Source: Bacteroidota bacterium
Lineage (GTDB): Bacteria > Bacteroidota > Bacteroidia > UBA8524
Direction of reading: 5' to 3'
Assembly: GCA_016124735.1 (NCBI GenBank)
Contig: WGMZ01000038.1
Span: forward strand, 1-64,000
DNA: 64,000 bases
Each line of letters starts with the position of its first letter. Position 1 is the first letter of the stretch. Positions 25,538-34,810 of this stretch are shown here, piece after piece. Under the pieces are notes generated by a model, which searched no databases, was not told the DNA's origin, and saw nothing but the letters and a program-made list of their open reading frames with translations. The position numbers were made by a program, and so were the translations under genes.

Positions 25538-25545
25538 TAGCTTTG
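25538..25545 (+). promoter_or_regulatory. -7 box before serS
   Basis: TAGCTTTG ends 15 nt before the serS ATG at 25561. No clear -33 element is seen. Confidence 0.4.
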
Positions 25546-25560
25546 CCCCTTTATACCCTT

Positions 25561-26829
25561 ATGATTCAGATTGCTTTTATACGCGACAACAAAGAAGAAG
25601 TAATTAGCCGTTTGGCAAAGAGAGGATTGAATGTTCAAAATGAAGTGGACCAAATTCTCCGTGCAGATGAGAACCGTCGTAAAACTCAACTTCAGCTTGA
25701 CAATCTTTTGGCCGAAAGCAATCAATGGTCGAAGCAGGTTGGGGAGCTTTTTAAGCAGGGAAAAAAAGAAGAAGCAGAAGTTCTGCGCGTTAAAAGTTCC
25801 GCTGCCAAAGATCAAATCAAAACATTGGAATCTGCACTTGATGAGGCCGGAAAAAACCTCGATTCTTTATTGGTTCAGCTTCCCAATATGCCGCATGCAT
25901 CGGTTCCAACCGGCAAATCATCAGAAGATAATGAAGTAGTTTTGGAATGGGGCGAAAAGCCTACACTTTATGCTGGTGCTGTACCCCATTGGGATATTGC
26001 AGAAAAGTACAATCTCATCGACTTTGAATTGGGTGTAAAAATTACCGGGGCCGGATTCCCTGTCTATCTGGGAAAAGGCGCAAGACTTCAAAGGGCCCTT
26101 ATCAATTTCTTTTTGGATGAAGCACTGAAAGCCGGTTATCGTGAGGTACAACCCCCTATTGTGGTGAATGAGGACTCTGGGTTTGGAACCGGACAACTTC
26201 CCGACAAAGAAGGTCAGATGTATTATGTGAATGAGGACCAGATTTATCTGATTCCAACAGCGGAAGTTCCAATAACGAATATCTACCGCAATGTAATCCT
26301 CAAAGAAAATGAACTGCCTTTGAGAAACGTTGGCTATACCCCTTGTTTTAGAAGAGAAGCGGGGAGTTATGGAAAGGATGTTCGCGGATTAAATCGTTTG
26401 CACCAATTCGACAAAGTGGAGATTGTCCATATTGCTCATCCGGAAAATTCATACGACGAATTGGAAAAAATGAGCCAATATGTACAAGGCCTGCTTCAAA
26501 AGCTGGAGCTACCTTACCGAGCGCTCCGTTTATGCGGGGGCGACATGGGGTTTGCTTCTGCTTTGACATACGATATGGAAGTATGGAGTGCTGCACAACA
26601 ACGCTGGTTGGAAGTCAGCTCCGTTTCTAATTTTGAAAGCTTTCAGAGCAATCGCCTGAAATGCCGGTTTAAACCCAATGAAGGAAAAAATGAACTGGTT
26701 CATACTTTAAATGGATCTGCCCTGGCACTACCGCGAATTGTTGCTTCCCTGCTCGAAAATCATCAGGACGAGAACGGAGTTCGTATTCCAAAAGCTTTGC
26801 AGGCTTATACCGGATTCGATCGGATTTAA
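25561..26829 (+). CDS. serS: Seryl-tRNA synthetase
   Basis: A 422-residue class II synthetase that charges tRNA-Ser (and tRNA-Sec if present). The N-terminal long coiled-coil arm (about 30-105) that grips the tRNA variable loop is evident from its heptad-like Leu/Glu/Lys pattern. The catalytic core has motif 2 (CFRREAGSYGKDVRGLNRLHQFDKVE) and motif 3 (LNGSALALPRIVASLLENHQ). Length and order are normal. Confidence 0.97.
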   Translation: MIQIAFIRDNKEEVISRLAKRGLNVQNEVDQILRADENRRKTQLQLDNLLAESNQWSKQVGELFKQGKKEEAEVLRVKSSAAKDQIKTLESALDEAGKNLDSLLVQLPNMPHASVPTGKSSEDNEVVLEWGEKPTLYAGAVPHWDIAEKYNLIDFELGVKITGAGFPVYLGKGARLQRALINFFLDEALKAGYREVQPPIVVNEDSGFGTGQLPDKEGQMYYVNEDQIYLIPTAEVPITNIYRNVILKENELPLRNVGYTPCFRREAGSYGKDVRGLNRLHQFDKVEIVHIAHPENSYDELEKMSQYVQGLLQKLELPYRALRLCGGDMGFASALTYDMEVWSAAQQRWLEVSSVSNFESFQSNRLKCRFKPNEGKNELVHTLNGSALALPRIVASLLENHQDENGVRIPKALQAYTGFDRI

Positions 26830-26881
26830 ACAGTATAAAAATCACTGAATAGTCACTATCTTCATTAAAAAATGACGACCT

Positions 26882-27301
26882 ATGGGACTATTAAAAGAAT
26901 TCAAAACATTTGCCGTTAAAGGCAATGTGGTAGATTTGGCTGTTGCCTTAATCATTGGAGCTGAGTTTGGAAAAATCATTTCCAGTCTGGTAAAGGATGT
27001 AATTATGCCGCCAATCGGGCAGCTTTTAAATGGTATCAACTTCACCAGTCTCTATGTCGCGCTGGATGGTAAATCTTATGAATCCCTAAGTGCAGCGCAG
27101 GAAGCAGGCGCCCCACTACTGCTCTATGGAAATTTTATTCAGGCCATCGTGAACTTTACGGTCATTGCATTTTCCGTCTTCCTGATCATCAGAAGTATCA
27201 ATTCAATGAAGAAAAAAGAGGAAGAAAAACCAGCAGCGCCCGCTGTTACTCCCGAAGACATACAACTCTTGAGGGAAATTCGGGATAGTTTGAAAAAATA
27301 G
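26882..27301 (+). CDS. mscL: Large-conductance mechanosensitive channel
   Basis: MscL is a homopentameric inner-membrane channel that opens under extreme membrane tension and releases solutes during osmotic downshock. The 139-residue protein has the amphipathic N-terminal helix (LLKEFKTFAVKGNVVDLAVALIIG), the pore helix TM1 through VMP-equivalent DVIMPPIG, a periplasmic loop, TM2 (NFTVIAFSVFLIIRSIN), and a C-terminal cytoplasmic helix bundle (TPEDIQLLREIRDSL). Normal length. Confidence 0.96.
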   Translation: MGLLKEFKTFAVKGNVVDLAVALIIGAEFGKIISSLVKDVIMPPIGQLLNGINFTSLYVALDGKSYESLSAAQEAGAPLLLYGNFIQAIVNFTVIAFSVFLIIRSINSMKKKEEEKPAAPAVTPEDIQLLREIRDSLKK

Positions 27302-27341
27302 AGAAAAAAATATAGCGCCAATGCTTTGATAGCTTCTTTTT

Positions 27342-27349
27342 TATATTTG
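27342..27349 (+). promoter_or_regulatory. -7 box before tyrS
   Basis: TATATTTG ends 4 nt before the tyrS ATG, leaving essentially no 5' leader. Confidence 0.45.
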
Positions 27350-27353
27350 TCGC

Positions 27354-28640
27354 ATGACAAAAAATGCATTGATTGAGGAGCTGAAATGGAGGAATTTGCT
27401 TCATGACCAAACGCCGGGACTGGAAGAACAATTAAATAAAGAAATGACTTCCGGTTATGTAGGCTTTGACCCCACAGCCGATTCCCTTCATATTGGTAAT
27501 TTGGTACCCATCATGCTCCTGGTGCATTTACAAAGAGCCGGGCATAAGCCGGTAGCTCTGGTTGGCGGCGCTACAGGTATGGTGGGCGACCCTTCCGGGA
27601 AAACACAGGAAAGGCAATTGCTTTCCATCGATGATATCAACCATAATCTGGAATGCCAGAAGGCCCAGCTTCAAAAGTTCCTTGACTTCAGCGACAAGCC
27701 CAATGGTGCCGAGCTGGTCAATAACTATGAATGGTTCAAAGAGCTTGGCTTTCTGAATTTCATCCGCGATGTGGGCAAGCACATCTCGGTGAATTATATG
27801 ATGGCAAAGGACTCTGTAAAAAACCGGCTGGAAAACGGCATGTCTTTTACCGAGTTTAGCTACCAGTTAATTCAGGGCTACGACTTCGTCCATCTGTACA
27901 GAGAATTTGGAGTGCGCCTTCAGATGGGTGGCTCAGATCAGTGGGGCAATATCACTACCGGGACGGAGTTAATTCGCCGGATGACCGGCGGAGAGGCCTA
28001 CGCACTAACCGCTCCACTTGTAAAGAAAGCAGATGGCACCAAATTCGGTAAATCCGAAGGGGGCAATGTTTGGCTTGACCGCAATAAAACAAGTCCTTAT
28101 AAGTTCTACCAATTCTGGCTGAATGTATCAGATGAGGATGCCTTGAACTGGTTTCGCATCTTCTCCCTGCGCGGCAAGGATGAAATTGAACGCATAGAAA
28201 ATGAGTTGCGCGAAGCACCCCATTCTCGGGCGGTTCAGCATGCCTTGGCAGAAGAATTAACAACCCGTATCCATTCAGCAGATGATTTGGAACAAGCGAA
28301 AAATGCCAGCTCCGTCCTGTTTGGAAAAAATACATCGGAGCAGTTGAAAACCTTAGACGAAAGCCTCCTCCTTGATATTTTTGAAGGAGTTCCTCAGGCA
28401 GAGATTTCCCGTTCCCTCCTCGAGGCGGGTTGTCCGATTGCCGAGCTCTACTCCGACCACACGAATTTCTTCCCTTCCAGGGGTGAAGTCAGAAAAATGG
28501 TAAAAGGCGGGGGTGTCTCGCTGAACAAAGCCAAAGTTGACGATACGGAATTGGTAGTAAACACCGCCGATTTACTCCAAAATAAGTACCTTTTAGCACA
28601 ACGTGGCAAGAAAGACTATTGCCTGATAATCGTTAAATAA
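27354..28640 (+). CDS. tyrS: Tyrosyl-tRNA synthetase
   Basis: A 428-residue class I synthetase that charges tRNA-Tyr. The HIGH-like motif is HIGN at residues 46-49, and the KMSKS-like loop is KFGKSEGGN near residue 230. The tyrosine-binding [30 protein letters not shown] block is intact. The C-terminal S4-type RNA-binding domain (about 360-428) contains [20 protein letters not shown] -7 box sits 4 nt before the ATG, suggesting a leaderless or nearly leaderless mRNA. Confidence 0.97.
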   Translation: MTKNALIEELKWRNLLHDQTPGLEEQLNKEMTSGYVGFDPTADSLHIGNLVPIMLLVHLQRAGHKPVALVGGATGMVGDPSGKTQERQLLSIDDINHNLECQKAQLQKFLDFSDKPNGAELVNNYEWFKELGFLNFIRDVGKHISVNYMMAKDSVKNRLENGMSFTEFSYQLIQGYDFVHLYREFGVRLQMGGSDQWGNITTGTELIRRMTGGEAYALTAPLVKKADGTKFGKSEGGNVWLDRNKTSPYKFYQFWLNVSDEDALNWFRIFSLRGKDEIERIENELREAPHSRAVQHALAEELTTRIHSADDLEQAKNASSVLFGKNTSEQLKTLDESLLLDIFEGVPQAEISRSLLEAGCPIAELYSDHTNFFPSRGEVRKMVKGGGVSLNKAKVDDTELVVNTADLLQNKYLLAQRGKKDYCLIIVK

Positions 28641-28699
28641 TCTAAATAAAAGTCAAGCGGTTACTTAAAGGAAAAATTCGTATATTTACTTAACAAAAT

Positions 28700-29191
28700 A
28701 TGAAATATATGAAAAAATTAACTCTATTAATTTTCACCATGATTATGGGGCAACTTATGCTTTCTGCGCAAACTTCTTGTCCTACCCCCCCCCCTCCTGG
28801 TTCTGATTGTTCGAACTGTCCGCGAATAAACGTGCTAGTTGACCCAGATTGTTTCGGTTGTGACACCTTTAAATTTATTTGGGGCTATCAATATCCACAT
28901 TGTAATGGGACTTTTGGGGCAGGCTTTGTTATTCCAGGATATACCCCAGTTCCTTCAAACCCTTGGGTAGCTCCATGTTTACAATTTTGTGACGATCCTT
29001 GTAAGTGCCCAGTAAGCTTTCAACTATTGGACCCAAATACAGGAACCCTAGTAGAGCCATGGGGACCTGTTACCACTTGGAGTACTACACATATAACGTA
29101 TTACAACATCACCGTTTGCGGATCAAATAATGCACAGGTAGATATAACATATTCTGGAGGAATATGGACCTTTCATTTTAGTTGTCCTTGA
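28700..29191 (+). CDS. Small secreted cysteine-rich protein of unknown function
   Basis: A 163-residue protein with a signal peptide (about 1-24, ending LMLSAQ). I do not recognise a family. The mature part has 12 cysteines, many in close pairs (DCSNC, DCFGC, PCLQFC, DPCKC), pointing to several disulfides or a metal-binding fold in an exported protein. Gly, Pro and aromatic residues are frequent. The large secreted T9SS protein starts 23 nt after its stop, so the two are probably cotranscribed and may work together at the cell surface. Base composition is AT-richer than in neighbouring genes. Confidence 0.75.
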   Translation: MKYMKKLTLLIFTMIMGQLMLSAQTSCPTPPPPGSDCSNCPRINVLVDPDCFGCDTFKFIWGYQYPHCNGTFGAGFVIPGYTPVPSNPWVAPCLQFCDDPCKCPVSFQLLDPNTGTLVEPWGPVTTWSTTHITYYNITVCGSNNAQVDITYSGGIWTFHFSCP

Positions 29192-29214
29192 CTACAAATT
29201 CAATATGTGTTAAC

Positions 29215-31953
29215 ATGTCTCGAATCCCAATCCTATTCGTTTTAATGCTTCTATTCCCTCATTTAGGAAATGGTCAGAAAGAATTCGAAAAATGGTATTT
29301 TGGAAATGGTCAGGGTATTGATTTTCACAATAATCAACCTTTGACCATTTCCGATTCGAGTACTTTTAATTCACCTTCATACATACCAGCAACTATTTGC
29401 GATTCACTTGGTAATGAAATATTGTACTCGAATGGGTTTTCGATTCATAACAGAAAGAGAAGAAATCAAAGATTAGACGGAGTTTTCCTACCTACCCAAT
29501 ATACATCCATCTTAAATAATTATGTCATCCCATTCCCTTCAGGTACAAATGATTATTTCGTGTTCTCCTCAGGCACATATCCCGTCACTGACTCAATTGG
29601 TAACACTCTATACGAAAAAGGCACCAGCCGTTACCAGCATTTGGCGTTTACAGGTAATTCAAATGACTCGCTTGTCCGAGTAGGAGTAACTCAAGAGATT
29701 ATTGACAAAGAAAGCCTAATTGCATCGTATAAAAACTTGACCAGTAACTTCATCTGGGTGACATTTTATACCCCCCAAGCTGGGCACTTAATTATCTATA
29801 AGCTTTCACAAAATGGCTTAAGCAATATTATTCGGGAATACTGGATTGATACAACTGGAATTAACCCTAATATACCGACCGCCACGTATAATTGGAACGC
29901 AATAACTTTTTCCAGTGATGGTAAAATATTGGCATTTACTAATGCCCTTAATCAATCTATCGCTATTTGTGATTTCAATTCGTCAAATGGAACTGTTTCA
30001 AATGTTCGGAAAATTAAAAATGTGGATTTTCCATTTTTAGAGTTTTCGTATTCAGGAAAGTATATCTATGCGATTGAAAAAGGGAGTTATGGTAGTATTT
30101 ATCAAATAGCGACATCATTTGCTAATACAATTGACATTTCGGATTCAACCTATTCGACATTGATTGTAAAAAGCGCAGGTTACGGTACCGCATTAATTGG
30201 ACCTGATAAAAAAATTTATCTGGGTTCTGGTCCACCTAAAAAAGGAATAAGCGTAATTAATAATCCTGATAAATTGGGTATTTCCTGCAATATTGACACT
30301 TCTGGACCTATTAGCTCACGTGGTGGATTACCTCGCTATATGTTAAGTACAACATTTAGCCCCAAAATATGGTCAAAAGGATTCTGTCTTGGGGATTCAA
30401 CCCAAATTGATTTATTTAATCTGGAAGCTGATTCAGCCATACTTGATTGGGGTGATGGCATTTTCGAGCTGGCCTTTAATAATGACAAGTATAAACACTA
30501 TTACACCAATTCTGGAAACTATACAATTCGGTATGTGTATTACAGATCTGGTGTTCCCGACACATTTCTCCAACCCGTTTCCATATATAATATAGATCCA
30601 TTTGATATTGGAGCTGATACACTTCTGTGTGTAAATAGTAGCATAATTCTGGATGCATCTAAATCAAATGCGACAGGGTATTTATGGAATACAGGAGACA
30701 CTACGTCAACCTTGGAAGTAGTAAAGTCAGGGAAATACTCAGTAACAGTCGAAAATGGCAAGTGTAAGCAGCTTGATTCTATTGAAGTGCTTACCATTGA
30801 ATGTGAAATAGAATTTAAAAATTTATGCTTTGGCGACAGCACGGAATTTAAATTAAATAATTTCTCAGGTGATTCTATCCTTTGGCAATTTCAGGATGAC
30901 ACTTTAACAACGAAGAATGAACTTTCCATTAAGTATCAATTCGCGGACTCGGGTCAATTTGAAGTCTACGTATCTTTATTCAAGGAAGGAATTCAACATC
31001 CCAAATTAATCCCTGTCAATATTATCAGACTTCCAAAACCAGATTTAGGACCGGACACTCTGATTTGTTCAAAAGAAAAGTATCTAATTGATGTCAATAA
31101 CAAGGCTTTCACTCGTTACAAATGGAGCAATGGGGACACTACAACTTCCCTTTCAATTGCTAAAACAGATACAATTATTCTGAAGGCAGAAGGGTTTGGT
31201 TGCTCTGTCTCGGATACTGTCTCCGTATATTTTATAAATTGCGAAATTGGTATGGACGGTTTGTGCCTTCATGATACTACGGTATTTGAGGTCTATGATC
31301 CAAAAATGGACTCAGTACTTTGGGAGTTGGGAGATGGGAGCACCCAGAGAGGGAATCAAATAAAACATAAATATCTACATGAGAGCAACTATTCTGTTGT
31401 TGCTAACTTTTATGCATTTTCACATCATACAACCAAGCAAATCACAGCAAGTATCATCAAACTAAGCAATCCAATAGACAGTTCAAAAATAAATCAGTGT
31501 GCAGGCGTAATATTTAAAATAGACGACTACAATCCTGACTATTCATATACATGGAATACCGGAATAAAAGGCCCTGAAATTCAATTTGATTCAAGTGGAA
31601 TTTATATTATCCAAATAAAATCAAAAACCTGCGAGTTGTTAGATAGTGTTCGTGTAGAATTAATAGATTGTTCCTGTAGTATTTTAATTCCTAATGCATT
31701 CACTCCTGATAAAAACGGTTTGAATGAAACATTTCGACCATTAGTCTACTGTCCTATAAACAAGTATTCAATGCAAATTTTCAATCGCTGGGGGCAACTT
31801 ATTTATGAAACGACAGACGCATTCGACACATGGGATGGAACTTACAATGGCACTATATGCGAATCCGGCGTATACTTTTACATCATTCAATATTCATCTC
31901 AAATTAGCGGGCGGCAATCTCCATTGAAGGGAACCGTTAATTTAATCAGATAA
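29215..31953 (+). CDS. Type IX secreted modular surface protein with gliding-associated C-terminal domain
   Basis: A 912-residue exported protein. The signal peptide (1-21) ends GNGQ. Residues about 25-385 resemble the N-terminal beta-rich region common in such cargo (EKWYFGNGQGIDFHNNQ). Then come three tandem units of about 140 residues (about 389-535, 536-681, 682-820), each a PKD-like half (starting CLGDST, CFGDST or CLHDTT) plus an Ig-like half with a Cys pair. The end (about 821-912) is a T9SS type B sorting domain: NAFTPDKNGLNETF and FNRWGQLIYET, DTWDGTYNG. It should leave through the T9SS partly encoded in this window. Adhesion is a guess. Confidence 0.88.
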   Translation: MSRIPILFVLMLLFPHLGNGQKEFEKWYFGNGQGIDFHNNQPLTISDSSTFNSPSYIPATICDSLGNEILYSNGFSIHNRKRRNQRLDGVFLPTQYTSILNNYVIPFPSGTNDYFVFSSGTYPVTDSIGNTLYEKGTSRYQHLAFTGNSNDSLVRVGVTQEIIDKESLIASYKNLTSNFIWVTFYTPQAGHLIIYKLSQNGLSNIIREYWIDTTGINPNIPTATYNWNAITFSSDGKILAFTNALNQSIAICDFNSSNGTVSNVRKIKNVDFPFLEFSYSGKYIYAIEKGSYGSIYQIATSFANTIDISDSTYSTLIVKSAGYGTALIGPDKKIYLGSGPPKKGISVINNPDKLGISCNIDTSGPISSRGGLPRYMLSTTFSPKIWSKGFCLGDSTQIDLFNLEADSAILDWGDGIFELAFNNDKYKHYYTNSGNYTIRYVYYRSGVPDTFLQPVSIYNIDPFDIGADTLLCVNSSIILDASKSNATGYLWNTGDTTSTLEVVKSGKYSVTVENGKCKQLDSIEVLTIECEIEFKNLCFGDSTEFKLNNFSGDSILWQFQDDTLTTKNELSIKYQFADSGQFEVYVSLFKEGIQHPKLIPVNIIRLPKPDLGPDTLICSKEKYLIDVNNKAFTRYKWSNGDTTTSLSIAKTDTIILKAEGFGCSVSDTVSVYFINCEIGMDGLCLHDTTVFEVYDPKMDSVLWELGDGSTQRGNQIKHKYLHESNYSVVANFYAFSHHTTKQITASIIKLSNPIDSSKINQCAGVIFKIDDYNPDYSYTWNTGIKGPEIQFDSSGIYIIQIKSKTCELLDSVRVELIDCSCSILIPNAFTPDKNGLNETFRPLVYCPINKYSMQIFNRWGQLIYETTDAFDTWDGTYNGTICESGVYFYIIQYSSQISGRQSPLKGTVNLIR

Positions 31954-31989
31954 TCTAAAGGTGATTTTCAAGATTGTTAATTTCTCAAT

Positions 31990-31997
31990 TAAATTTG
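31990..31997 (+). promoter_or_regulatory. -7 box before cinA
   Basis: TAAATTTG ends 6 nt before the cinA ATG at 32004, again implying a minimal leader. Confidence 0.45.
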
Positions 31998-32003
31998 TCA
32001 GAC

Positions 32004-33257
32004 ATGAAACAGGTACTGGCAGAAATAATCACCATTGGCGACGAATTGCTCATCGGACAGGTGGTCGATACCAATTCTGCCTGGCTGGGTCAAAATCTCA
32101 ATCCTGCCGGAGTCGAGATTAAACAAATCACTTCGGTTTCGGATAACCGGGAGCATATTCTGGAAGCCATCGAAGCCGCGCGGAAAAGAGCAGATATCAT
32201 CCTCTTAACAGGAGGCCTCGGCCCAACACGAGATGACATTACCAAAGACACTCTGGCAGATTATTTTGGCGTAGGCCTAAAAGTAGATGAAACGGCCTTG
32301 GCCCACGTGCGTCAATTGTTTACCCGACTCAATCGACCGATGCTCGATATCAACGAACAACAGGCTCTGATTCCGGAAAATTGCACGCCAATATACAACG
32401 ACCGTGGTACTGCGCCGGGAATGTGGTTTGAAGACAAAGGACAAATAATCGTCTCACTTCCTGGTGTTCCCTACGAGATGAAGAACATGGTAAGCACTTT
32501 TGTTATCCCACGACTGAAGGAGCATTTCCAAATGCCCGTCATTCGGCATCGTACCCTCTTAACTTCTGGTATTGGAGAATCTTATCTGAGTAAAAAAATC
32601 GAAACAATTGAACTCGGACTCCCTGCTCATATCCGACTGGCCTACCTGCCGAATTTTAGCACGGTTCGCTTACGCTTTACCGGCAGAGGAAGCAATTCAG
32701 ACCAGCTGGACAAAGAGCTGGAAGACATAGTGGAACTGGTTAAAAAGGAAATCGGAATATTTCTGGCTGCCGACAGCGATGGTAGTTTACAAGAGATTAT
32801 CGGCAAACGATTGATAGAATTGAATGCCAGCGTTTCCACAGCAGAAAGCTGCACCGGTGGATACATTGCGCATCTGATTACATCCATCTCAGGAAGCAGC
32901 CGTTATTTCCAGGGAAGTATTGTATCCTATGCCAATGAAGTCAAAGAATCCACACTTGGCGTATCTGCTCATCATCTTGAAAAGTTCGGCGCAGTGAGCG
33001 AAGAAGTGGTCACAGAAATGGCGGAAGGAGTCCGAAATAAGATCGGAACGACCTATTCCATGGCTACTTCCGGAATTGCCGGGCCTGATGGAGGTACCGA
33101 AGAAAAACCCGTGGGAACTGTATGGATTGCAGTTTCAGGTCCAAATGGAACCCTGGCAAAATGCCATCATTTGCATGGAGGAAGAGAACAAATAATTGAA
33201 AGATCAGCTTTCCTTGCTTTGGATATGTTGCGGAGATATTTGCCGGAAGCCGAATAG
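32004..33257 (+). CDS. cinA: CinA family protein (COG1058 domain plus nicotinamide-nucleotide amidase)
   Basis: A 417-residue two-domain protein. The N-terminal molybdopterin-binding-like domain (about 1-170) has AEIITIGDELLIGQVVDTNSAW and LTGGLGPTRDDITKD. The C-terminal domain (about 255-417), PncC-like, has STAESCTGGYIAHLITSISGSS and SGIAGPDGGTEEKPVGTVWIA. The family removes ADP-ribose or NMN by-products and recycles NAD. The old name 'competence-induced' need not apply here. The ATG at 32004 follows a -7 box by 6 nt and gives the expected N terminus. Confidence 0.94.
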   Translation: MKQVLAEIITIGDELLIGQVVDTNSAWLGQNLNPAGVEIKQITSVSDNREHILEAIEAARKRADIILLTGGLGPTRDDITKDTLADYFGVGLKVDETALAHVRQLFTRLNRPMLDINEQQALIPENCTPIYNDRGTAPGMWFEDKGQIIVSLPGVPYEMKNMVSTFVIPRLKEHFQMPVIRHRTLLTSGIGESYLSKKIETIELGLPAHIRLAYLPNFSTVRLRFTGRGSNSDQLDKELEDIVELVKKEIGIFLAADSDGSLQEIIGKRLIELNASVSTAESCTGGYIAHLITSISGSSRYFQGSIVSYANEVKESTLGVSAHHLEKFGAVSEEVVTEMAEGVRNKIGTTYSMATSGIAGPDGGTEEKPVGTVWIAVSGPNGTLAKCHHLHGGREQIIERSAFLALDMLRRYLPEAE

Positions 33258-33335
33258 CTTTCCCGCATAGATATTTTCAAATGACCCAATAAAATTGCAT
33301 TTTTGCAGCCCCGTTTAATACGAAAAAATTAAGGA

Positions 33336-34655
33336 ATGGCTGAGTTTCAATTGATCATGCCCAAAATGGGCGAAAGTATTGCCGAAGCAACTGTAATTCG
33401 CTGGCTGAAGGAAGAAGGTGAGACCATCGAAGCAGATGAGTCCGTATTGGAAATTGCCACTGATAAAGTGGATTCTGAAGTTCCTTCTCCAAAAGGCGGT
33501 GTCTTAAAGAAAAAGTTGTACGGCGAAAACGATGTGGTAAAAGTTGGTGAACCCGTAGCCATCATTGAACTGGAGGGTTCAGAAGCTGCGAGTGCCCCTG
33601 CTGCCCCCGAGCCTGTTGAAAACAAAGCTCCGGCTGTTGTTGCTGAAAAAATGGTAAGCGACGCACAGGAAACTGCGGCTCCAGCAGCGGCTAACCTTAG
33701 CGGTGGAAGTCGTTTCTATTCCCCATTGGTATTGAATATTGCCCGAACTGAAGGCATCAGCATGACTGAACTAGAAGGAATCACTGGTTCTGGAAATGAA
33801 GGTCGTGTAACCAAAAAAGATATTCTGGCTTATGTGAATAACAGAGGTGCTGCTCCAATTGCACCAGCTGTTCCAGCTCAGGAAGTAAAATCTACCCCAG
33901 CTGCTCCGGCCAAAGAAATCAAAGCTCCTGCAGTATCTGTAAATGCAGGCGACGAAATCATCGAAATGGATCGTATGCGCAAACTCATCTCCGAACACAT
34001 GGTGATGTCCAAGCATACTTCTCCGCACGTCACTTCTTTTGTAGAAGCGGACGTGACGAATATTGTGATGTGGCGTGATAAAGTGAAGGATGCATTCCTG
34101 AAAAAAGAGGGCGAAAAACTGACTTTCACCCCCATCTTTATTGAAGCGCTTACGAAAGCCATCAAGGATTTTCCAATGATTAATATTTCCGTAGATGGAG
34201 ATAAAATCATCAAAAGAAAAGACATCAATATTGGAATGGCTGCCGCACTCCCAAGCGGAAATCTCATCGTTCCCGTTATTAAAAATGCAGACCGTAAAAA
34301 CCTGCTGGGAATAACCAAAGAGGTAAATGATTTAGCCAATCGCGCTCGTGCGGGTAAGTTGAATCCAGATGAAATTCAGGGTGGCACGTATACCCTGACC
34401 AATGTCGGAAGCTTTGGCAACGTGATGGGAACCCCTATCATCAACCAGCCACAAGTAGCCATTATGGCTGTTGGCGCTATCAAGAAGAAACCAGCAGTGA
34501 TTGAAACTCCTCAAGGCGACTTGATTGGTATCCGTCATTTCATGTACCTGTCGCATTCCTACGACCACCGTGTAGTTGATGGTGCAATGGGCGGCATGTT
34601 CGTTCGTCGCGTTGCCGACTACCTGGAACAATGGGATCTGAATCGAGAGATTTAA
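33336..34655 (+). CDS. 2-oxoacid dehydrogenase E2, dihydrolipoamide acyltransferase (probably branched-chain type)
   Basis: A 439-residue E2. The lipoyl domain (1-77) has its lysine in ATDKVDSEVPSPKGG (K44). A Pro/Ala/Glu-rich hinge precedes the E1/E3-binding domain (about 130-170, YSPLVLNIARTEGISMTELEGI). A second hinge and the acyltransferase domain (about 210-439) follow, ending with SYDHRVVDGAMGG. ATDKVDSEV resembles branched-chain or generic Bacteroidota E2s rather than SucB, but substrate choice is uncertain. No E1 or E3 gene is adjacent. A terminator follows. Confidence 0.88.
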   Translation: MAEFQLIMPKMGESIAEATVIRWLKEEGETIEADESVLEIATDKVDSEVPSPKGGVLKKKLYGENDVVKVGEPVAIIELEGSEAASAPAAPEPVENKAPAVVAEKMVSDAQETAAPAAANLSGGSRFYSPLVLNIARTEGISMTELEGITGSGNEGRVTKKDILAYVNNRGAAPIAPAVPAQEVKSTPAAPAKEIKAPAVSVNAGDEIIEMDRMRKLISEHMVMSKHTSPHVTSFVEADVTNIVMWRDKVKDAFLKKEGEKLTFTPIFIEALTKAIKDFPMINISVDGDKIIKRKDINIGMAAALPSGNLIVPVIKNADRKNLLGITKEVNDLANRARAGKLNPDEIQGGTYTLTNVGSFGNVMGTPIINQPQVAIMAVGAIKKKPAVIETPQGDLIGIRHFMYLSHSYDHRVVDGAMGGMFVRRVADYLEQWDLNREI

Positions 34656-34676
34656 TAGTAGAATTTGATGATACCC

Positions 34677-34705
34677 AAAGACCGGCATTTGTCGGTCTTT
34701 TTTTG
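34677..34705 (+). terminator. Rho-independent terminator after the E2 gene
   Basis: An 8-bp stem (34677-34684 with 34693-34700) and 8-nt loop are followed by a run of T. It cleanly ends the E2 transcript. Confidence 0.85.
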
Positions 34706-34810
34706 TTTAGGTCATCTTCCATTTGTCTTTGATTCGCCAAGTCCCAAATATCCGATAAAATGGATTCTCATATTTACACACTAACTTAGTGGCAGTTACG
34801 TTACGCTGTC

